Positions 7,034 through 13,600 of a DNA stretch of 14,038 bases are shown piece after piece. The notes under the pieces were generated by a model. That model worked only from the letters and a program-made list of their open reading frames with translations. It did no database searches and had not been told where the DNA came from. The DNA is from Clostridia bacterium. GTDB taxonomy: Bacteria; Bacillota; Clostridia; DUPQ01. Within the stretch, counting starts at the first letter, position 1; the number at the start of each line of letters is the position of its first letter. The DNA is taken from the NCBI GenBank assembly GCA_030592355.1, contig JAUVJE010000041.1:1-14038 (forward strand), given 5' to 3'. The position numbers were made by a program, and so were the translations under genes.

Positions 7034-8096
7034 CATAATTCCTTTCAGCAGATTCCCTAAGTTTGCTCAACAGCACCTTTCCTTCTTCAATTGACGGTGC
7101 ATCAACTCCAATAATAATGTTCTTTTTCTCCGGCCATTCACCACTTAAAAGATCATTTATGGTTTTGCTGTTTCTTTGCGCCCAGCAAAAAACGGGAACT
7201 TTATCAGGAGCTAACTTACAAACATCAACCAAATTGTGAAGAGAATTGTCGTAATCAAATCCCGTTACTGGAGACATATTAATAAAACTCTCTATAACTT
7301 CGGGATAAGACCCGCAATAATGTATTCGCCCGCCCCCTATTCCTTCGAGAAACTTAATATCTCTCTTAAGAACAAAGTTCCTGTACATATCAGGGCTAAT
7401 CAGGTGTACCGTACAATTGCTTATCCTGCCGTAGCCTTTCCATAAACTTCCCCAGTCAAAAAACCAACCGTCCCTGTTAGTTGTCAGATGTTGCAACTCT
7501 TTTACGAGATCTATCAAGTAGTCTGTTATGTAGTCAAGGAAATACTCCAGCTGACCGGGATTATCGAAAAAATCGAAAATTATATCATTTCCCCGAATTA
7601 GGTGTGCATTATTAAATGGACCCTGGGTGTCCGGAAGCTGTATTTCCACTCCCTCAGGGATATTTTCCATATAGAACTCTGAAAATTCATACAGTCGTTT
7701 GAACCATCCGGCATATTTTGGGGGTTTTTTCAGGTTTATTGCATCGTTTATATCATGGAGAACATGAGTCTTGGCACACGGAAGATTGTTTGGAGGAATA
7801 TACATTTCACAGCCAAACGCTGCCGCAATCTGCGCAGTTCCAAAGCTAACTCTGGCGGAGGGGACTCTGTCATCCCCGATATCCGCATGAGTTCTGATGA
7901 CATTAAGGTCGTCAATAAGCATTGCTTCTGCGTTAAAAAGTTTAACTTCCCAGTCATGTGATTCAACCGGTGTGTTAATTATGAACATTGGCATACTCTC
8001 ATTGGGCGACAGATACATCTGTTTATACCTTTTGTTAATATCCTGAAAATTTTCTAGTTGCCGATTACTGAAGTTGGTAATTTTAGAAAAATCCAT
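7020..8096 (-). CDS. Uroporphyrinogen decarboxylase-family protein (corrinoid methyltransferase-like)
   Basis: 358 residues with the overall pattern of the UroD superfamily (TIM barrel), which includes HemE and the methylcobamide:CoM methyltransferases MtaA/MtbA. The HemE N-terminal substrate signature (RQAGR) is absent, so haem synthesis is unlikely. Visible blocks: VSFGTAQIAAAFGCEMYIPP, IQLPDTQGPFNNAHLI, a HLISPDMYRNFVLKRDIKFLEGI helix, GRIHYCG with H259 and C261 in the H-x-C arrangement used for zinc in MtaA, and a C-terminal IIIGVDAPSIEEGKVLL. The distal Cys that completes the zinc site in MtaA is not seen at the expected spacing; C304 is the nearest downstream candidate. The start at 8096 follows an AGGGGG ribosome binding site. 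A longer frame to 8207 is open only because it reads through the two 29-bp repeats. First gene of a three-gene unit; substrate unknown. Confidence 0.8.
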   Translation of the reverse strand: MDFSKITNFSNRQLENFQDINKRYKQMYLSPNESMPMFIINTPVESHDWEVKLFNAEAMLIDDLNVIRTHADIGDDRVPSARVSFGTAQIAAAFGCEMYIPPNNLPCAKTHVLHDINDAINLKKPPKYAGWFKRLYEFSEFYMENIPEGVEIQLPDTQGPFNNAHLIRGNDIIFDFFDNPGQLEYFLDYITDYLIDLVKELQHLTTNRDGWFFDWGSLWKGYGRISNCTVHLISPDMYRNFVLKRDIKFLEGIGGGRIHYCGSYPEVIESFINMSPVTGFDYDNSLHNLVDVCKLAPDKVPVFCWAQRNSKTINDLLSGEWPEKKNIIIGVDAPSIEEGKVLLSKLRESAERNYDGLY

Positions 8097-8114
8097 ATGT
8101 TCCCCCTGCCAATG

Positions 8115-8143
8115 ATTATATTTCCTTTGTTCTGATACTGCAA
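8115..8143 (-). promoter_or_regulatory. Sigma-A promoter of the UroD-NUDIX-glycosylase unit
   Basis: On the minus strand TTGCAG (8143-8138), a 17-nt spacer and a perfect TATAAT (8120-8115). The start codon at 8096 lies only 18 nt past the -10 box, leaving a leader of roughly 12 nt that still holds AGGGGG. The nearest 29-bp repeat ends 1 nt upstream of the -35 box. Confidence 0.5.
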
Positions 8144-8144
8144 T

Positions 8145-8173
8145 TGAAATATCATCCCTCCGCTGTTTTTCCA
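8145..8173 (-). repeat. 29-bp REP-like element, copy 2
   Basis: Read on the minus strand it starts TGGAAAAACAG, has the core AGCGGAGGGATGAT and ends TTTCA. It differs from copy 1 (8178-8206) at one position of 29. The ends TGGAA and TTTCA are imperfectly complementary. It lies directly beside the -35 box of the UroD operon. Confidence 0.85.
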
Positions 8174-8177
8174 TTTC

Positions 8178-8206
8178 TGGAATATCATCCCTCCGCTGTT
8201 TTTCCA
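8178..8206 (-). repeat. 29-bp REP-like element, copy 1
   Basis: Same orientation as copy 2 and separated from it by 4 nt. The ends TGGAA and TTCCA are perfectly complementary over 5 bp. With the neighbour it also forms a junction hairpin TTCCA-GAAA-TGGAA with a GNRA-type tetraloop. Confidence 0.85.
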
Positions 8207-8227
8207 CTTTTCAAGTTAGTTTAATTT

Positions 8228-8255
8228 TTGGATAAAGTTTAACACCTAGTATAAT
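8228..8255 (+). promoter_or_regulatory. Promoter of the RAYT transposase gene
   Basis: TTGGAT (8228-8233), a 16-nt spacer and a perfect TATAAT (8250-8255). The -35 box is weak (3 of 6). The -10 box overlaps the ATG at 8254, which therefore cannot be the start codon if this promoter is used; transcription would begin near 8262, ahead of the ATG at 8290. Confidence 0.5.
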
Positions 8256-8289
8256 GACATTTATTGGTATTTGCTTTATTGTTTTATAT

Positions 8290-9069
8290 ATGAGTAAGAA
8301 ACGTATTTTATTTTGTAACGGAACATATCATGTATACAACCGCGGACATAACAAGATGGGGATTTTTCGTAATACGAAAGACAAAGAGGTTTTTCTGAAT
8401 ATTATCAGGAGAGTGCAACTTATATACAATTTTCAACTTTTTGCTTACTGTATTATGGGCAACCATTACCACTTGTTAATAAAAGATGCAGGAAAACAAC
8501 TTCCTGAAATAATTGGTTTGATTCAGGAAATTTATGCGATTTACTACAACGCAAAATATAATCATTCCGGAGCAGTTTTCATGAGGCCTTTTAAGAGTAA
8601 GCCGGTATATACAATGGGGCATTTCTTTTCAGTATTAAGCTATATCTTAAACAATCCTGTAAAAGCAGGCTTTTCATATGAATATTGTGAGTATAAGTGG
8701 AATTCGCCACTAACTGGATATGAGAAATATAATTTAACTGACTACTTGTATATAAACACTTATTATAAACCTATAGCTGGGTTATCTTTACATGAATATA
8801 TCCTCAAACGAAGTGCTTCGAAATTGATATCTGATCTTGAAATAGAACCTCTATCAGATAAAGATGCTAAAAAACTATTTAATTATATTGTCAAAGATAT
8901 AAGTGGGTATAATCATTTTTCATTGGACATTATGACTAAAGACACACAGGAGAAAATAATTGCAGAGGCCCAATATCAAGGTGTGAATACTAGACAGATT
9001 GCCAAGTTTACCAACCTATCACAGTCCTCAGTATATCGGATGAAGTCTAGAAAATCATATATACAATGA
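8290..9069 (+). CDS. REP-associated tyrosine transposase (RAYT; Y1/HUH family) with C-terminal HTH
   Basis: Single-strand endonuclease related to IS200/IS605 TnpA. About 259 residues. Landmarks: YHVYNRGHNKMGIF (13-26), the opening block of RAYT proteins; GNHYHLLI with H59 and H61, the HUH metal-binding pair; then a helix with Y82, Y85 and Y86, one of which should be the catalytic tyrosine, followed by SGAVFMRPFKSKPV (93-106) and LSYILNNPVKAG. A C-terminal segment (QGVNTRQIAKFTNLSQSSVYRM) looks like a helix-turn-helix. The first in-frame ATG (8254) overlaps a perfect -10 box, so I take 8290; neither has a good Shine-Dalgarno, suggesting low expression. The TGA stop is the first 3 bases of a diverged 29-bp repeat, and similar repeats lie on both sides. 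This flanking pattern is the hallmark of REP/RAYT units. It is visibly more AT-rich than the neighbouring glt genes, in keeping with acquisition. Confidence 0.9.
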   Translation: MSKKRILFCNGTYHVYNRGHNKMGIFRNTKDKEVFLNIIRRVQLIYNFQLFAYCIMGNHYHLLIKDAGKQLPEIIGLIQEIYAIYYNAKYNHSGAVFMRPFKSKPVYTMGHFFSVLSYILNNPVKAGFSYEYCEYKWNSPLTGYEKYNLTDYLYINTYYKPIAGLSLHEYILKRSASKLISDLEIEPLSDKDAKKLFNYIVKDISGYNHFSLDIMTKDTQEKIIAEAQYQGVNTRQIAKFTNLSQSSVYRMKSRKSYIQ

Positions 9070-9095
9070 TGAAATAGCCCTTCGCTATTTTTTCA
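9067..9095 (-). repeat. Diverged 29-bp REP-like element, copy 4
   Basis: On the minus strand it matches copy 3 at 20 of 29 positions, including AAATAGCG, AGGG and the terminal TG and CA. Its last three minus-strand bases are the complement of the RAYT TGA stop. It is inverted relative to copy 3, 16 nt away. Confidence 0.65.
9072..9093 (+). terminator. Rho-independent terminator of the RAYT gene
   Basis: AAATAGC (9072-9078), a 5-nt loop and GCTATTT (9084-9090) form a 7-bp stem that runs into an uninterrupted T tract ending at 9093, 3 nt after the RAYT stop. It lies wholly within the diverged repeat copy 4. Confidence 0.7.
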
Positions 9096-9111
9096 ACTTA
9101 GAATCCAAACT

Positions 9112-9140
9112 TGGCGAAATAGCGGAGGGATGATTTTTCA
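9112..9140 (+). repeat. 29-bp REP-like element, copy 3
   Basis: Matches copy 2 at 25 of 29 positions, with the same core AGCGGAGGGATGAT and the same terminal TGG and TTTCA, but in the opposite orientation to the copies left of the transposase gene. Its last three bases (9138-9140) are the complement of the gltD TGA stop codon. Confidence 0.85.
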
Positions 9141-10622
9141 GGGTAGGATGGAAGAGCCGGTAAGATATTTATCGCATTCGCGGGCTGCTTCGCGGCCTTC
9201 CTTTATTGCCCAAACCACCAGGCTTTGTCCCCTTCTCATATCACCTGCTGCAAATATTTTATCTACATTGGTTGTGTGTTCTCCATAATCCGCTATCACA
9301 TTGCCCCACGCATTAGTTTCAATTCCAAAAGATTCTGTAAGTTTTAATTCGGTTCCCACAAAACCCATTGCAAGCACCACTATATCTGCTTCGTAGAACT
9401 CTTCTGTGCCCTCGATTTCTTTCGGAAAGAACTTTCCGGTATGATCTTTGCTCCACTCAATATTTATTGTTTTCAACCCTGTCACATTACCTTTTTCGTC
9501 TCCGGTAAAAGATTTTGTAGATATGCAGTATTTTCTTGGGTCATTTCCGAAAAGCGCTATGCATTCCTTCTGACCATAATCGGTTTTTTTTACTTTAGGA
9601 AATTCCGGCCATGGATTTTCTGATGTCCTTTCTATTGCCGCTTCAGGCATTATCTCAAATTGGCGGACACTGTTACATCCCTGCCTTATTGCCGTGGCTA
9701 CACAATCATTGCCTGTGTCCCCTCCGCCGATGACAATAACCTTTTTATCTTTTGCCGATATGTAATTATCGTCTTCAAAATTTGAGTCCAACAGGCTTTT
9801 TGTGTTTTTTGAAAGATAATCCACCGCAAAATAAATACTATTTAATTCGCGCCCTTCTACATTTAAGTTCCGGGGAACCGTAGAACCGCAGCATAAAATA
9901 ACCGCATCATACTTTTGAGTTAACTCATCAGTTGATATATCAATGCCAATTTCAGTGTTGTTTATAAATTCAATGCCTTCTTCCTTCATGATATCAAGGC
10001 GCCGCTCCACTACATTTTTTTCAAGCTTCATGTTGGGAATTCCATACATAAGAAGCCCGCCCGGTCTGTCAGCTCTTTCATATACGGTTACTATATGCCC
10101 GGATTTATTCAGCTGATCTGCACTTGCAAGTCCCGCCGGACCACTTCCGATGACAGCAACCTTTTTGCCTGTTCTTTTTACCGGTATAAACGGTTTAATC
10201 CATCCCTCTTCAAAACCTCTTTCAATAATCGCCATTTCATTATTCTTAATAGTAATCTGTGGATTTATAACACCAAGCGTACAGGCTCCTTCACATGGCG
10301 CCGGACACACCCTGGCCGTGAACTCAGGGAAATTATTGGTTTTCAGCAACCTGTCCAGAGCATCTTTCCATAGTCCGATGTAAATCAGATGATTCCATTC
10401 CGGTACAAGATTGTTCAGAGGACATCCGCTTGGAAGTCCGTTCAGAATTATTCCGCTCTGGCAAAAAGGAGTTCCGCAATCCATGCATCTGGCCGCCTGC
10501 TCAAGTCTTTTTTCTTCAGATATGGGTATTGAGAACTCATTCCAGTCATTGATTCTCTCCAATTCATCCCTGTAGGTTATTTCCAGTCGTTTATGCTCCA
10601 TGAATCCAGTCAGTTTTCCCAT
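9138..10622 (-). CDS. gltD: Glutamate synthase [NADPH] small subunit
   Basis: Beta subunit of GOGAT; takes electrons from NADPH through FAD and two [4Fe-4S] clusters and passes them to GltB for making glutamate from 2-oxoglutarate and glutamine. 494 residues, the usual length. Visible: N-terminal cysteine clusters C46-MD-C49-GTPF-C54 with C67, and C106-PAP-C110-EGA-C114; FAD loop VIGSGPAG (157-164); YERADRPGGLLMYGIPNMKL; NADPH loop GGGDTG (299-304); and the C-terminal FAD block FAAGDMRRGQSLVVWAI (457-473). All are intact. The start has an AGGAGG site 6 nt upstream (10634-10629), immediately after the gltB stop. The stop codon TGA lies within a 29-bp transposase-associated repeat, though the protein ends at about the family's normal C-terminus. 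It is convergent with the transposase gene, and no separate terminator is obvious. Confidence 0.96.
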   Translation of the reverse strand: MGKLTGFMEHKRLEITYRDELERINDWNEFSIPISEEKRLEQAARCMDCGTPFCQSGIILNGLPSGCPLNNLVPEWNHLIYIGLWKDALDRLLKTNNFPEFTARVCPAPCEGACTLGVINPQITIKNNEMAIIERGFEEGWIKPFIPVKRTGKKVAVIGSGPAGLASADQLNKSGHIVTVYERADRPGGLLMYGIPNMKLEKNVVERRLDIMKEEGIEFINNTEIGIDISTDELTQKYDAVILCCGSTVPRNLNVEGRELNSIYFAVDYLSKNTKSLLDSNFEDDNYISAKDKKVIVIGGGDTGNDCVATAIRQGCNSVRQFEIMPEAAIERTSENPWPEFPKVKKTDYGQKECIALFGNDPRKYCISTKSFTGDEKGNVTGLKTINIEWSKDHTGKFFPKEIEGTEEFYEADIVVLAMGFVGTELKLTESFGIETNAWGNVIADYGEHTTNVDKIFAAGDMRRGQSLVVWAIKEGREAARECDKYLTGSSILP

Positions 10623-10628
10623 GGTGTT

Positions 10629-10634
10629 CCTCCT
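10629..10634 (-). promoter_or_regulatory. Ribosome binding site of gltD
   Basis: A perfect AGGAGG, 6 nt before the gltD ATG and directly adjoining the gltB stop codon (10637-10635). Confidence 0.8.
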
Positions 10635-13600
10635 CTATCCCGCGTACTTTCTGAAAGCCGCGAGTTGTGCGGTCTCCATGTCATATCCGTCTTCCACCGC
10701 TTCTTCAATCGCAGTGATAATATTCTTATAATCCTTTGGTATTACCTTCACAAACTTATCAAGCGTATCGTCCCAATGGTCCAGAAGTCTTTCAGCAAGT
10801 CCGCTGTCAGTATGAATATAGTGCTTTTTAATCATACTTCTTACCATATCTGCCTCATCATTCTTGGAAAGACGTTCCAGCAGCACCATTTCCTTATTAA
10901 CAAATTTCCCGAAGGATCTGTCTTTGTCGTAAACATAAGCAATTCCGCCGGACATACCGGCTGCGAAATTTCTACCGACTTTGCCAAGTACCACTACCCG
11001 GCCTCCCGTCATGTATTCGCATCCATGGTCACCGACACCCTCAACAACCGCATGCACACCGCTGTTCCTTACACAAAATCGTTCACCTGCAACTCCGTTT
11101 ATGTAAGCTTCGCCTCCTGTAGCTCCGTAGAAGGCAACATTGCCGATAATTATGTTTTCCTCCGGTTTATAGTCAGCCTCTTCGGGACATCTCACGATTA
11201 TCTTGCCACCGGACAGGCCTTTACCAATATAGTCGTTGCAATCCCCTTCAAGATTAAGGGTGATTCCCTTTGGCATGATAGCACCATAGCTTTGCCCGGC
11301 AGAACCCTTCATGTTCAGTATGACGGTATCTTCCCTAAGCCCCTGGTCCGCGTATATCCTGCTGATTTTACTGCCCACGTATGTTCCGACATCCCTATCA
11401 GTATTTTTAACGGGAAGCACTGCTGTAGTTCTACGGCCGCTTGCAATTGAATCATGAAGCAGATGGTCCAGTATTCTGTAATCATAAGTATCTTCAACCC
11501 TGTGATTTTGCCTCTTGCTTCTGTATCTTGTACTGCCTTCAGGTAATTCAGGCAGGTGGAACAGGGCATCAAGGTTAAGTCCTTTGTATTTAAAATTATC
11601 CGGAAATTCGCCGGTTTTTAAGATATCCGCCCTTCCTATCATGTCATTCAATTTCCTAAAGCCCATCAACGCCATATATTCCCGCATTTCTTCTGCAATA
11701 AATTTCATAAAGTTAATCACATATTCAGGCTTGCCTTTAAAATATTTTCTGAGCTCCGGATTCTGTGTGGCTACTCCTACCGGACATGTATCAAGGTTAC
11801 ACACACGCATCATTACACATCCGATAGCTACCAAAGGCGCCGTTGAAAACCCGAATTCTTCAGCTCCAAGCAACGCCGCTATTATGACATCTTTACCTGT
11901 CATCAGCTTACCGTCGGTTTCTAGTTTAACCCTGTCCCTCAGATTGTTCAGTATCAGCGTTTGATTTGTTTCAGCCAGGCCAAGTTCCCATGGCAATCCT
12001 GCATGTTTCATGCTGGTTCTCGGAGCCGCGCCGGTCCCACCGTCGTATCCACTGATAAGTATTACATCAGCCTTTCCCTTGGCAACTCCTGCCGCGATTG
12101 TTCCTACCCCGACTTCCGAAACGAGCTTTACATTTATATCCGCTTCTGAATTAGCCATTTTCAAGTCGTGAATTAACTGCGCAAGGTCTTCAATTGAATA
12201 TATATCATGGTGCGGAGGCGGTGATATGAGCCCCACTCCGGGTGTAGACAAACGCGCTTTTGCAATCCATGGATAAACCTTCCTTCCGGGAAGCTGTCCG
12301 CCCTCTCCCGGTTTGGCACCCTGGGCCATCTTTATCTGAATCTCTTTTGCATTAACAAGATAATAACTTGTAACCCCAAAACGTCCCGAAGCCACCTGTT
12401 TGATGGCGCTGCATCTGGAATCGCCGTTTGCATCAGGTATGAAACGGTCGGTAATTTCGCCGCCTTCTCCGGTATTGCTTTTTGCATGCAGTCTGTTCAT
12501 CGCTACAGCCAGTGTTTCATGGGCTTCCTGGCTGATTGAACCGTAAGACATAGCTCCGGTTTTAAACCTTTTGACAATCTCATCAACTGCTTCTACTTCA
12601 TCAATAGGTACCGGATCATATGGGGATTCGATGTCCAGCAGGCTCCTTATAGTAGTTTTGTTTCCTTCATTAAATAGCCCGGAATACTCCTTGAATATAG
12701 AATATTTGCCGGTTCTGCACGCATGCTGCAGCTTATGTATGGTCATTGGATTATATAAATGGTATTCTCCGTTGCTTCTGTATTTATAATCGCCGCCTGA
12801 TTCTAAAGAATAATTCTTTCGCATGATATCAAAGGCATTTTTGTGGCGGATTACCGTTTCTTTCCCAATGTCCCTTAACGACAGTCCTCCGATTCTTGAA
12901 GGCGTACCTGTAAAATAAATTTTAACTACATCTTCACTCAGTCCGATTGCTTCAAATATCTGCGCCCCCTGATAACTGAGAAGAGTGGAAATACCCATTT
13001 TTGACATTATTTTCACTATTCCGATAGTTACTGATTTAATATAATTATATTCTGCCTTTTCGTATTCAATTCCCTTAATTAACCCATCGCTTATCATCTT
13101 TCCGATGCTCTCAAGAGCCAAGTATGGGTTAATGGCGCTGGCGCCGTATCCAACCATGACCGCAAAATGATGAACTTCCCTCGGCTCTCCGGATTCAACC
13201 ACTATGCTGACACGTGTTCTCTTTCCATTTTTTATAAGGTAATGGTGAAGCCCTGCCACTGCAAGCAGCGCGGGGATGGGCGCCCGGGACGAATTGATTC
13301 CCCTGTCTGACAGAATCAGTATGCTGGCATCTTCCTCTATGGCCCTGTCCGCATCCTCAAACATTCTTATCATGGCTTCTTCAAGGGATTCACCGTCATC
13401 GTCAGGCGAGAAATACATTGGTATGGTTTTTGCTTTAAAACCATCCTCACTGACATTCTTTAATATAGCCAGCTGCTCGTTATTTAATATCGGCGATTCA
13501 ATCTTTATCTGTTTTGCACTCAGCCCCTCGGCGTTAAGCAGGTTTTTCTGAGAACCAAGGTACAATTCCGTACCTGTGACTATCTCCTCCCGGATAGAGT

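Noticed and set aside
8145..8206. Two 29-bp direct repeats as a CRISPR fragment
   Set aside because: The gap is only 4 nt, other copies are inverted about 900 bp away, and no cas gene is present. The link to a RAYT gene explains them better.
8097..8207. N-terminal extension of the UroD-like protein containing a repeated MEKQRRDDI peptide
   Set aside because: It is open only because the two 29-bp repeats happen to lack stops in this frame. The ribosome binding site and the family's normal length both place the start at 8096, and the predicted promoter lies inside the extension.
8254..8289. Upstream ATG at 8254 as the transposase start
   Set aside because: It overlaps a perfect TATAAT and adds a hydrophobic stretch not typical of the family, ahead of the usual short lead-in to the first conserved block.
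10593..11450. 285-codon open frame on the plus strand opposite gltB
   Set aside because: It lies wholly opposite the conserved C-terminal domain of gltB and the gltB-gltD junction, and its translation resembles no protein family. The same holds for the other plus-strand frames within 11500-13900.
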